Shown: piece after piece, positions 1 through 6,208 of the stretch
Position numbering within the stretch: position 1 is the stretch's first letter
How the letters are laid out: every line of letters begins with the position of its first letter
Assembly: GCA_007127495.1 (NCBI GenBank)
Contig: SKZG01000012.1
Span: forward strand, 1 to 7,289
Length of the DNA: 7,289 nt
Direction: 5' to 3'
Origin: Planctomycetales bacterium
GTDB taxonomy: Bacteria > Planctomycetota > Planctomycetia > Pirellulales > Thermoguttaceae
The notes under the pieces: model-generated
What the model was told of the DNA's origin: nothing
The model's input: only the letters and a program-made list of their open reading frames with translations
Databases searched by the model: none
Made by a program: the position numbers and the translations under genes

Positions 1-799
1 ATTGCGGGCTGGCGAAGGCGGCCATGCCCAGGGTCGACGTGGCCAGGGTCGAGGCACCGTACGATTCGTACAGGTCGGCGCCCATGCCGGCCACGTCGCC
101 CACGTTGTCGCCGACGTTGTCGGCGATGGTGGCGGGGTTGCGTTTATCGTCTTCGGGGATGCCGGCCTCGACCTTGCCGACCAGGTCGGCGCCGACATCG
201 GCCGCCTTGGTGAAGATGCCGCCGCCCACGCGGGCGAACAGCGCCTGGCTGCTGGCCCCCAAGCCGGAGCTGAGCATAACCACGGTGATTTCCGCGAGGG
301 TCATTTCCGGGAATCCGAAGGCAGGCACGAGCCAATACAGGATGAGGAACCAAACTGCGGTATGCATCAGGCCAAGCCCCACCACCGTCAATCCCATCAC
401 GGCCCCCGAGCGGAAGGCAACTTGTAGCCCCTGATTGAGGGACTTCTGCGCGCCTGCGGCGGTCCGGTTCGAGGCCAGTGTGGCCGTTCTCATGCCAATA
501 TAGCCGGCCAGCGCGCTAAAAAACCCACCCGTGAGGAATGCGATAGGCACCCACACGCTCTGGACCCTTAGCCCGAAGGCCAGCCAGGCCAGCAGGCCGC
601 AAATGATCACAAAGAAGATGGCAACGATTTTGTACTGTTGCCACAGGTAGGCATTGGCGCCTTGGCGGACGGCCAGGGCAATGTCCTTCATTTCCTCGGT
701 CCCTTCGTCAGCCTGCAACATGGTGGTGAAGAACCGGTAAGCAAAGACCAAGGCCACCAGTGAGCTACCAAAGGCAATCGCCCAGTACACGTACAACAT
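1..799 (-). CDS. hppA: Membrane-bound ion-translocating pyrophosphatase, N-terminal part (cut by the left edge)
   Basis: This gene encodes a membrane pyrophosphatase (H+-PPase family, EC 7.1.3.1), which hydrolyses cytoplasmic pyrophosphate and uses the energy to pump H+ or Na+ across the membrane. The first 266 residues are present and the rest lies beyond base 1. Hydrophobic segments occur near residues 2-21, 57-78, 82-101, 131-158 and 170-190. The family's pyrophosphate/Mg-binding signature DVGADLVGKVE is at 201-211, preceded by GGGIFTKAA (192-200) and followed by the acidic motif DNVGDNVGD (227-235) and AGMGADLYESYG (237-248). The fit to the family is unambiguous. The start ATG has an AGGAG ribosome site (808-812) eight bases upstream and a promoter at 861-890. 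The residues that decide K+ dependence and H+ versus Na+ specificity lie in the missing C-terminal part, so the pumped ion cannot be stated. No frameshift is seen. Confidence 0.97.
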   Translation of the reverse strand, partial: MLYVYWAIAFGSSLVALVFAYRFFTTMLQADEGTEEMKDIALAVRQGANAYLWQQYKIVAIFFVIICGLLAWLAFGLRVQSVWVPIAFLTGGFFSALAGYIGMRTATLASNRTAAGAQKSLNQGLQVAFRSGAVMGLTVVGLGLMHTAVWFLILYWLVPAFGFPEMTLAEITVVMLSSGLGASSQALFARVGGGIFTKAADVGADLVGKVEAGIPEDDKRNPATIADNVGDNVGDVAGMGADLYESYGASTLATSTLGMAAFASPQ

Positions 800-860
800 T
801 TGACTTTCTCCTACAGGAAACAGTAAAGGCGGGTAAATGGCTCGAACCGTGAAGCTGCAA

Positions 861-890
861 AGTGTATCCGATGCTTCCGCTGCCTGTCAA
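861..890 (-). promoter_or_regulatory. Sigma70-type promoter for hppA
   Basis: Read on the minus strand, a perfect -35 box TTGACA (890-885) is followed after 18 bases by TACACT (866-861), a good -10 box. The predicted transcription start is near 854, giving a leader of about 54 bases that ends in an AGGAG ribosome site and the hppA ATG. It lies inside the gap after the phosphoesterase stop codon, so hppA can be expressed without read-through from upstream. The call rests on sequence match and position only. Confidence 0.7.
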
Positions 891-919
891 CCATACCGCG
901 CGAAATATGGGCACGCCGG

Positions 920-954
920 CCGGGGCCGAAGTCTCACGACTTCGGCTACCCCGG
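920..954 (-). terminator. Bulged inverted repeat after the phosphoesterase gene, possible terminator or dispersed repeat
   Basis: The inner arms GCCGAAGTC (925-933) and GACTTCGGC (938-946) are perfect complements around a four-base loop. The outer arms CCGGGG (920-925) and CCCCGG (949-954) extend the stem to about 14 pairs with a three-base bulge. It begins 18 bases after the phosphoesterase stop codon and lies upstream of the hppA promoter, which suits transcript termination or 3'-end protection. On the minus strand no T-run follows the hairpin, so it is not a textbook intrinsic terminator. On the plus strand it is followed by ATTTTC, but no plus-strand gene precedes it. It could instead be a copy of a dispersed palindromic repeat. 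Confidence 0.45.
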
Positions 955-972
955 ATTTTCCAGCTATATGGC

Positions 973-2175
973 TCACGGCCTGGGCGGGTCGGGCTCGACG
1001 GCATGCAGTACCAACCGTGCCATTTCCGGGGGGCAATTCAGCCGGAGCGGAAACTCGCCGGACACCCCGCGGGTAACGTGCATGATGGTCGGCGGTGCGT
1101 AGAAGACCCCTGAGGCATAAGCGACGCCTTTTCGGCTAGGGGTTAGCAATGGCCCGAGGAGGGGGAACCGAACTTGTCCACCGTGGGTATGCCCCGCCAG
1201 CATGAGGTCGGCGTCGTGGGCCTGCGCCCAGGGGAGCTGGTCGGGGCTATGGGAAAGCACAATGCGTACCGGCCCTCCACGCGAATCGCGTTGTGGGCAG
1301 TCACGCATGTCGGCGGCCGGCGCGATCCACGGCAGCTCGTTGCCTGCCAAAACCAGCGACTCGCCGCGTGCCTCGACCACCAGCCATCGTCCGCCCAAGT
1401 TGATCAAACCGCTGCCAATCAGCGCCTCACGGACCCGTTCGTAGCCGCTCCACAGGTCGTGGTTGCCCAGGACGAAACAAACACCATGGGGGGCGTGCAG
1501 GCGTCCAAAAATCTCAGGAATCCAGTCAAGGCAGCGAGGGGAGTCGATCAAGTCGCCGGTGAGCGCAATGAGGTCGGGCTGGGCTTGGTTGGCCAGGCGG
1601 ACAACTTCGCGGAAATACGCTTTACCGACTCGGCCCGTAAAGTGGAAGTCGGAAAGATGGACGATCGAGAACCCGTCGAGCGCAGCCGGCAGGCGGGGCA
1701 CTTCGATGGCCCGCTCGCTAAGGTCCAAGTGCAGCATCTGATTTCCGGGCAGGTGGACCAGGAAGTGGTGGGCGTGCTCCTCCGAGGTAACCGCCTCGCC
1801 CACCCCCCGGAGCGAGAGAATACGGGTATGCTGCGAGCGGACCACGCTGGGTGGGCCGGACATGACGTTTCGCCACATCCACCGGGCGAGGGCCAGGACC
1901 GCAACCGCTGCGCAAACGCTCACGTACAACGCCGCCAGCATCGGGCCGGGCGCCGGCACGGGCCACAACCGGAAGGCGGCAAGGAACGTGCCCCATCCGG
2001 CAACGTGAATCCATCCGCCGAAGAGCAAGGGAATCGTCACGAGCAGCAACAAACATAGGGCTGAGGTCACGTGCCCGGCCACGCGCGGCAGATTGACGCC
2101 GTGTGCCCGGTTCACCACCGCCGCCCACAGGAGCACATGGCCGAGCGTTGCTACAAGGAGGATGGGAATTAGCAT
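973..2175 (-). CDS. Membrane-anchored calcineurin-like metallophosphoesterase (YkuE/YaeI-like)
   Basis: This 400-residue protein has an N-terminal membrane region followed by a complete calcineurin-like phosphoesterase domain. Hydrophobic segments are near residues 2-21, 36-55 and 77-98. The two-metal active-site motifs are all present and correctly ordered: SDFH (175-178), TGDLID (206-211), GNHD (237-240), SH (308-309) and GHTHGGQ (328-334). This layout matches the YkuE/YaeI-like branch; some characterised members act on phospholipid head groups such as UDP-diacylglucosamine. The substrate cannot be read from sequence, but the membrane anchor suits a membrane-linked one. The chosen start (MLIPILL) puts the first helix at the N-terminus, though no clear ribosome site precedes it. 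The open frame continues upstream to 2589 but overlaps the divergent gene and its promoter and has no domain there, so the extension was rejected. The gene shares its strand with hppA, 173 bases away, and is divergent from the transporter operon. Confidence 0.9.
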   Translation of the reverse strand: MLIPILLVATLGHVLLWAAVVNRAHGVNLPRVAGHVTSALCLLLLVTIPLLFGGWIHVAGWGTFLAAFRLWPVPAPGPMLAALYVSVCAAVAVLALARWMWRNVMSGPPSVVRSQHTRILSLRGVGEAVTSEEHAHHFLVHLPGNQMLHLDLSERAIEVPRLPAALDGFSIVHLSDFHFTGRVGKAYFREVVRLANQAQPDLIALTGDLIDSPRCLDWIPEIFGRLHAPHGVCFVLGNHDLWSGYERVREALIGSGLINLGGRWLVVEARGESLVLAGNELPWIAPAADMRDCPQRDSRGGPVRIVLSHSPDQLPWAQAHDADLMLAGHTHGGQVRFPLLGPLLTPSRKGVAYASGVFYAPPTIMHVTRGVSGEFPLRLNCPPEMARLVLHAVEPDPPRP

Positions 2176-2230
2176 GGTCGGGTGGGCGTGTGATCGGGTG
2201 GCGCCATTCGAGGGGGCCCTGGGATCGAAG

Positions 2231-2259
2231 TTGACGGGCCCCAAAACATGCGGTACTAT
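2231..2259 (+). promoter_or_regulatory. Sigma70-type promoter for the ABC importer operon
   Basis: TTGACG (2231-2236) and TACTAT (2254-2259) are separated by exactly 17 bases, each one or two mismatches from consensus. The predicted transcription start is near 2266, so the binding-protein mRNA would have a leader of about 150 bases. No operator palindrome was recognised over the promoter. The assignment rests on sequence and on its position upstream of the first operon gene. Confidence 0.65.
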
Positions 2260-2298
2260 GCCGTGAGGAATGGCTTCACGCGAAGGGGGGACGGCCCC

Positions 2299-2382
2299 AT
2301 GTCCGCGGCGGAAACGGTAGATCATTGGGCGAAGCCGCCCTTTGCGCCGCGAAAATTGGGACAGGCCCCCTGTGAACGGTAA
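2299..2382 (+). other. Possible 27-codon upstream reading frame in the operon leader
   Basis: An ATG at 2299 opens a 27-codon frame ending in TAA (2380-2382), 37 bases before the binding-protein start and downstream of the predicted transcription start. A G-rich stretch GAAGGGGGG (2282-2290) lies eight bases upstream but is not a true Shine-Dalgarno match. The peptide begins MSAAETVDHWAKPPF and resembles nothing I recognise, with no run of one amino acid as in classical attenuators. The GC-rich sequence makes a chance frame quite possible. Confidence 0.2.
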
Positions 2383-2419
2383 CTGCCTCCGAGGCGCCCT
2401 ATTACCAGGATAGCGTATT

Positions 2420-4258
2420 ATGCGAGTTCGTGCTGCCCTTGTTACCGCCATGCTTTTCAGCGTGGTCTTCCTGACGCTGGGCATCTTCATGCTGGGCATG
2501 ATTGGCTGTATTCCGCCCGATCGGGAAGAAGCTCCGGGCGTGACAGTTGCGGCGCCCTCGGCGGCGTCGCGCGTGCCGAACCGCCCCACGCGGGGCGGCG
2601 TCCTCCCGGCTCAGCGCGATACGCTGTTGCTTGCCTACGGGAACGATCCTAATACACTCAACGGCATCACGGCCAGCGATACGGTCAGCGCGGCGTTCCA
2701 ACGGCACGTGTACGAGGGGCTGGCCCAGGCCGACTACGCCAACCCCGACCAGCTTCTGCCCTCTCTGGCCGAAAGCTGGGACTTCGATGAGGAAACGCTC
2801 ACCTTCACCATTCACCTTCGGCGTGGTGTGAAGTGGCACCCGATGAAGCTCCCCAACGGCACGCCCCTGCCCGACCGCGAGTTCACCGCGCGCGACGTGA
2901 AGTTCAGCTTCGACTGCGTACTGAATCCGCACATCGACGCGGCGCACATCCGCAGTTACTTCGAGAACCCCGACCCGAAGGACGAGGCCGATCGGTACAA
3001 GATCCGGGTGAGCATTGTCGACGACTACACGGTCGAGGTCCGCTGGACCGAGCCGTATTTCCTGGCCGAGCAATTCACCCTGGGCGGCATCCCCATGATC
3101 CCGCGGCACGTGTACTCGGTTGACGAGCGGGGCGAGCCCATCTCCTTCGATTTCACCTCGAAGGAGTTTGCCGACGGGTTCAACACGCACTGGGCGAACC
3201 GGAAGATGTGCGGCACCGGCCCGATGATGTTCCGCGAATGGGTGCGAGACGAGCGGCTGGTGCTCGACCGGTTCAACGACTACTGGGGTGAGCCGTTCTA
3301 CTTCAGCCAGTTGCGCCTGCGGTGTATTTCCAACCCCAACACCATGGTGCAAATGGGGCTGCAGGGCGAACTGGACTGGGTCGGGTTCCCCGAAAAAGAC
3401 CAGTGGCTCCAAGCCGAGAGCCACGCCAACGTGGAGGCGGGCAAGGTGAAGCTGGTCGATTTCGATTACCCCGGCTACCGGTACGTCGGCTATAACCAGG
3501 ACCGGCCGGTGTTCCGCGAACGCGACTTCCGCCTGGCCCTGGCCTACGCCACGCCGGTCGAGCGGATCATCGACGAGGTGTTCCAAGGCCTGGCGATTCG
3601 CGTTTCCGGTCCGTTCCTGCCCGGCAGCACGGCCGCCGACGATTCCATCGAGCCGATCCCCTTCGACCCGGACGAGGCGAAGCGTTTGCTCGATGCGGCG
3701 GGCTGGCGCGATACGGACGGCGACGGAGTGCGCGACAAGGTGGTGGACGGCGCGCGCGTCCCCGCCGCCTTTGACCTGATGATTTTCGCCAATTCGCCCA
3801 GCTTCCGCGCGATTGCCGAGATCATCCAGGAGGAGTATCGCAAGATTGGCGTGCGGGTGCAAATTACGCCGGCCGAGTGGGCCCTGTTCCTCGAAAAGCT
3901 CAACTCGAAGGAGTTTGACGCCGCGATGCTCGGCTGGGCCACGGGCTGGACGAGGACCGATCCGTACCAGCTTTGGCACAGCAGCCTGGCCGACGTGCCG
4001 GCCAGCTCCAACCATGTCGGCTACCGAAATCCGGAAGTGGACAAGCTCATCGAGGAGCTTCGCGTGACGATGGACGACGACGAGCAGCAGGCGCTGTACC
4101 ATCGGATTCACCGATTGATCTTCGAGGATCAGCCGTACACGTTCCTGTTCTCGGAGAAGGCGACGGCCGGTCACGATTCGCGGATCGAGAACGTCGAGTT
4201 TTACCGGTTGCGGCCATGCATCGACACTCGGGAGTGGCATACAACACACCCACGATAG
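2420..4258 (+). CDS. Oligopeptide-type ABC importer substrate-binding lipoprotein (SBP_bac_5 family)
   Basis: This gene encodes a 612-residue extracytoplasmic binding protein that would capture a peptide or similar ligand and deliver it to the permeases encoded next. The N-terminus has a basic start, a hydrophobic stretch (6-28) and a cysteine at 30 after MIG, which suits a lipoprotein signal although Met at -3 is not the usual Leu. Mature features of the SBP_bac_5 (DppA/OppA/AppA/YejA) family follow: EGLAQAD (99-105), LAESWDF (116-122), LRRGVKWHP (133-141), FTARDVKFSFD (155-165), GTGPM (265-269), FRLALAYA (370-377) and a DTDGDGVRD segment (431-439). The length is slightly above the family's usual 500-600 residues. 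AGGA (2407-2410) lies nine bases before the start ATG, supporting this start. The first permease begins 96 bases after the stop. The ligand cannot be read from sequence; dipeptides, oligopeptides or other small solutes are all possible. Confidence 0.93.
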   Translation: MRVRAALVTAMLFSVVFLTLGIFMLGMIGCIPPDREEAPGVTVAAPSAASRVPNRPTRGGVLPAQRDTLLLAYGNDPNTLNGITASDTVSAAFQRHVYEGLAQADYANPDQLLPSLAESWDFDEETLTFTIHLRRGVKWHPMKLPNGTPLPDREFTARDVKFSFDCVLNPHIDAAHIRSYFENPDPKDEADRYKIRVSIVDDYTVEVRWTEPYFLAEQFTLGGIPMIPRHVYSVDERGEPISFDFTSKEFADGFNTHWANRKMCGTGPMMFREWVRDERLVLDRFNDYWGEPFYFSQLRLRCISNPNTMVQMGLQGELDWVGFPEKDQWLQAESHANVEAGKVKLVDFDYPGYRYVGYNQDRPVFRERDFRLALAYATPVERIIDEVFQGLAIRVSGPFLPGSTAADDSIEPIPFDPDEAKRLLDAAGWRDTDGDGVRDKVVDGARVPAAFDLMIFANSPSFRAIAEIIQEEYRKIGVRVQITPAEWALFLEKLNSKEFDAAMLGWATGWTRTDPYQLWHSSLADVPASSNHVGYRNPEVDKLIEELRVTMDDDEQQALYHRIHRLIFEDQPYTFLFSEKATAGHDSRIENVEFYRLRPCIDTREWHTTHPR

Positions 4259-4273
4259 CCGAGAGCCCGGCTT

Positions 4274-4293
4274 CCGTGTGATGGGCACACCGG
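4274..4293 (+). promoter_or_regulatory. Intercistronic hairpin between binding protein and first permease
   Basis: GTGTG (4276-4280) and CACAC (4286-4290) pair around the loop ATGGG. Two more pairs (CC 4274-4275 with GG 4292-4293) form after one bulged C, giving a seven-pair stem. A second, weaker stem AGCCG/CGGCT (4257-4261 with 4268-4272) overlaps the stop codon. No T-run follows, so this is unlikely to be a full terminator. Similar structures after binding-protein genes in other importers help keep the binding protein in excess over the permeases; that role here is inference. Confidence 0.35.
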
Positions 4294-4354
4294 CCGCTGC
4301 TCGTCCAGCCTGGTTCTCGCAAGTCCTTCGAACCCCCACGCCGCGACCCGCTCC

Positions 4355-6208
4355 ATGTGGATCTACGTTTTACGCCGCCTCGTGATGATGGTTCCGACGC
4401 TATTCGGCGTGACCGTGGTGGCGTTCTGCATCATGCAGCTTGCGCCGGGCGACCCGTTGAAGGCCCAGTTGAGCCCGACGGGCACCATTGGCGAAACGAG
4501 CCAGACGCGCGAGGCATACCTGATCATGCGCCGCGAGTTGAAGCTGGACCGCCCCCTGCTGCTGAACTTCCGCTACTTTCGCGACTACGCGGCGGGCATT
4601 CATCAGGCGGTGTTCTTCCGCGGGCGGTCGCGGGCAGAAATCCGGGCGGAACTGGAGCGCCTGGCCGAACTAGAGCGCCTGGCCGAACTAGAACGCCTGG
4701 CTGAGCAGGCCGACGCGCCCGAACACGCCGCCCGCCTGGCGTTCCTCCGCTCGCTGAACATTGCCGGCTTCGACCGCTTGCTCGACAACCCAGAGGCCCA
4801 TGCCCGCCTGACCGGCATGGTGACCATCGGTGTGCAGGTATACTTGGAGGAGACGGGGCCGCACGGCGTTCCGCCGGCCATGGCGATTCTGCGCGACGCG
4901 GGTTCGTCGCTGAAGGAGCGAATTGGCGCCATTCGCGCCATTCGGCTCATGGTGGTCGAACCGTTCCAGTACACGTTTGGCCGCGATGCCGACGAAGCCG
5001 ACGTGCCTTACGTGGTCGCCCCCTGGCGGCTTTGGTGGGAGCGGGCCGAGCCGGAACTGCCCAGCCTTACGTCCCGGCGGCGCGAGGTGCTCGCCGACAA
5101 GCTGGAAGAGATGGTCCGGAAGGAGTCGCGGCGCGGTGTGCTGGAAATTCTCGAGACCCTCGACCGCGACGACATGCGCTTTTTCGTCGAGCGCCTGTTG
5201 GGCGAAGCGACGTTCGAAGAAAAGGTGCTGTGCGCCGCAGCGCTGAACCTGTACATTTCCAACCCCCTGCGGCTCGACGTACCCACCGACGCCGGCCCGG
5301 AACGGGTGGAGGAAGCCGCTGAAAATTGGCTGGCCCAATACGAGTTGTACCGGCACCGCTACGAGCCGGGGCTGATGAACCGGCTCGGCTATCTGCTGGC
5401 TGACACGCAGTACGCCAACATGGTGTGGCGTTTGGCGACGTTCCAGTTCGGCCGATCGGCCACGCGAACTCGCGAGCCGGTCGGCCCGCGCATTCTCAGC
5501 GCGGTGATGGTCTCTGCGCCGCTGATGATCATGGCCCAGATCATCATCTACCTTGTGGCCGTGCCGCTGGGGATTCTCTGCGCGGTGAACCGTTCCAATT
5601 CGGTCGACCGCGGCGTGTCATTGGCCCTGTTCGTGTTGTACTCCATTCCGCCGTTCGTAGCCGCCATGATGTTTTTGCTGTTCTTCGGCTATGGGAATTA
5701 CTTGAACTGGTTCCCGGTGCTCGGGCTGCACTCGCCGGGCGCCGAGGGGTTCGGATGGGCGCATTACCTGTTGGACTACCTGCACCACGCCTTCCTGCCG
5801 ATCGTGTGCCTTTCGTTGTTCAGCCTCGCGGCCATGGCCATGTACAGCCGCACAAGCATGTTGGAAGTGATCGGGCAGGACTACGTGCGCACCGCCCGCG
5901 CCAAGGGACTTTCGGAACGGTCGGTCATCTTGAAGCACGGCCTGCGCAATGCGCTGATTCCCATCATCACCTTATTCGCCGGGTTCTTGCCGGGAATGCT
6001 CGGGGGCAGTGTGCTGATCGAGACGATTTTCGGCATTCCGGGCATGGGCCGATTGAGCTTCGACTCGATCCTCCAACGCGACTTTCCCACCTTGATGGCG
6101 CTGATCTACATCAATGCGATCGTGGTCATGGTCAGTATTCTATTGACGGACTTGCTTTACGTGGCGGCTGATCCTCGCATCGGCTTTCACGGAAGGGGGC
6201 AAAGCTGA
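4355..6208 (+). CDS. Oligopeptide-type ABC importer permease, DppB/YejB-like, with a large insertion
   Basis: This 617-residue inner-membrane permease is nearly twice the usual 310-360 of DppB/OppB/YejB proteins. The N-terminus MWIYVLRRLVMMVPTLFGVT and APGDP (30-34) are typical, as is the C-terminal half from about 361: GRS (366-368), helices near 386-411, 421-444, 479-497, 530-555 and 580-604, the ATPase-coupling loop DYVRTARAKGLS (509-520), GSVLIETIFGIPGMGRL (551-567) and DPRIGFHGR (606-614). Between the LDRPLLLNFRYFRDYAAG segment (64-81) and about residue 360 sits roughly 275 residues of mostly hydrophilic, apparently helical sequence. It contains three ELERLA repeats (99-116) and a probable internal duplication (186-248 and 287-350). 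The insertion falls in the first extracytoplasmic loop, which faces the binding protein. No good ribosome site precedes the ATG, but the start matches the family N-terminus, so translation may depend on coupling or a leader-independent mode. The reading frame is intact throughout. Confidence 0.92.
   Translation: MWIYVLRRLVMMVPTLFGVTVVAFCIMQLAPGDPLKAQLSPTGTIGETSQTREAYLIMRRELKLDRPLLLNFRYFRDYAAGIHQAVFFRGRSRAEIRAELERLAELERLAELERLAEQADAPEHAARLAFLRSLNIAGFDRLLDNPEAHARLTGMVTIGVQVYLEETGPHGVPPAMAILRDAGSSLKERIGAIRAIRLMVVEPFQYTFGRDADEADVPYVVAPWRLWWERAEPELPSLTSRRREVLADKLEEMVRKESRRGVLEILETLDRDDMRFFVERLLGEATFEEKVLCAAALNLYISNPLRLDVPTDAGPERVEEAAENWLAQYELYRHRYEPGLMNRLGYLLADTQYANMVWRLATFQFGRSATRTREPVGPRILSAVMVSAPLMIMAQIIIYLVAVPLGILCAVNRSNSVDRGVSLALFVLYSIPPFVAAMMFLLFFGYGNYLNWFPVLGLHSPGAEGFGWAHYLLDYLHHAFLPIVCLSLFSLAAMAMYSRTSMLEVIGQDYVRTARAKGLSERSVILKHGLRNALIPIITLFAGFLPGMLGGSVLIETIFGIPGMGRLSFDSILQRDFPTLMALIYINAIVVMVSILLTDLLYVAADPRIGFHGRGQS
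4649..4702 (+). repeat. Three tandem 18-base units encoding ELERLA
   Basis: Three head-to-tail 18-base units (4649-4666, 4667-4684, 4685-4702) differ from one another at only one to three positions and each encode ELERLA in frame, as permease residues 99-116. The first two units differ at one base. The unit length is a multiple of three, so copy number could change without breaking the frame. The peptide is strongly helix-forming with a charged face, possibly a short coiled coil. Confidence 0.95.
4910..5404 (+). repeat. Probable internal duplication of a helical module in the permease insertion
   Basis: Residues 186-248 and 287-350 of the first permease align with an offset of 101 residues, rising to 102 after a single one-residue gap. 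Shared positions include A195/A296, L198/L299, P203/P304, DA 211-212/312-313, V217/V318, W224/W325, E229/E330, P236/P338, L238/L340, R241/R343 and LAD 246-248/348-350. The pattern of amphipathic helices followed by W-x-x-(W/Q)-(W/Y)-E suggests HEAT-like units with a tryptophan-containing cap. Identity is low and was judged by eye only, so the duplication is probable rather than proven. Confidence 0.5.

Larger units (their letters stand above)
2176..2419. other. Divergent intergenic region between the phosphoesterase and the transporter operon
   Basis: This 244-base gap separates two genes transcribed away from each other, so it should carry promoters for both. A good plus-strand promoter is visible at 2231-2259. 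No convincing minus-strand promoter was found for the phosphoesterase. Three small perfect stems lie in the predicted plus-strand leader: GGGCG/CGCCC (2327-2331 with 2336-2340), ACAGG/CCTGT (2361-2365 with 2369-2373) and GCCT/AGGC (2385-2388 with 2392-2395). They are short and do not match a riboswitch that I recognise. Confidence 0.6.

Noticed and set aside
2..434. Two plus-strand open frames at the left edge
   Set aside because: Both are antisense to hppA, whose minus-strand translation matches the pyrophosphatase family throughout.
1174..2058. A 294-codon plus-strand open frame
   Set aside because: It runs antisense through the phosphoesterase domain, whose active-site motifs are intact, and its own product resembles no known protein.
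2176..2589. N-terminal extension of the phosphoesterase frame to 2589
   Set aside because: The extension overlaps the start of the divergent binding-protein gene and its promoter, is low-complexity Arg/Pro-rich sequence, and adds no family feature. The start at 2175 gives a sensible membrane N-terminus.
2402..4339. A 645-codon minus-strand open frame opposite the binding protein
   Set aside because: It is antisense to a clear SBP_bac_5 gene, has no recognisable domain, and is explained by codon bias in high-GC DNA leaving the reverse frame open.
4649..4702. CRISPR-like array
   Set aside because: The units are contiguous 18-base repeats with no spacers and lie in frame within a coding sequence.
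5425..6171. A 248-codon plus-strand frame inside the first permease
   Set aside because: It is a shifted frame of the conserved permease core; the annotated frame carries all the family motifs.
4355..6208. Two fused or frameshifted genes making the 617-residue permease
   Set aside because: One uninterrupted frame joins the typical N-terminal helix to the typical core, and the core alone lacks the first helix, so an insertion explains the length better than a gene fusion or sequencing error.
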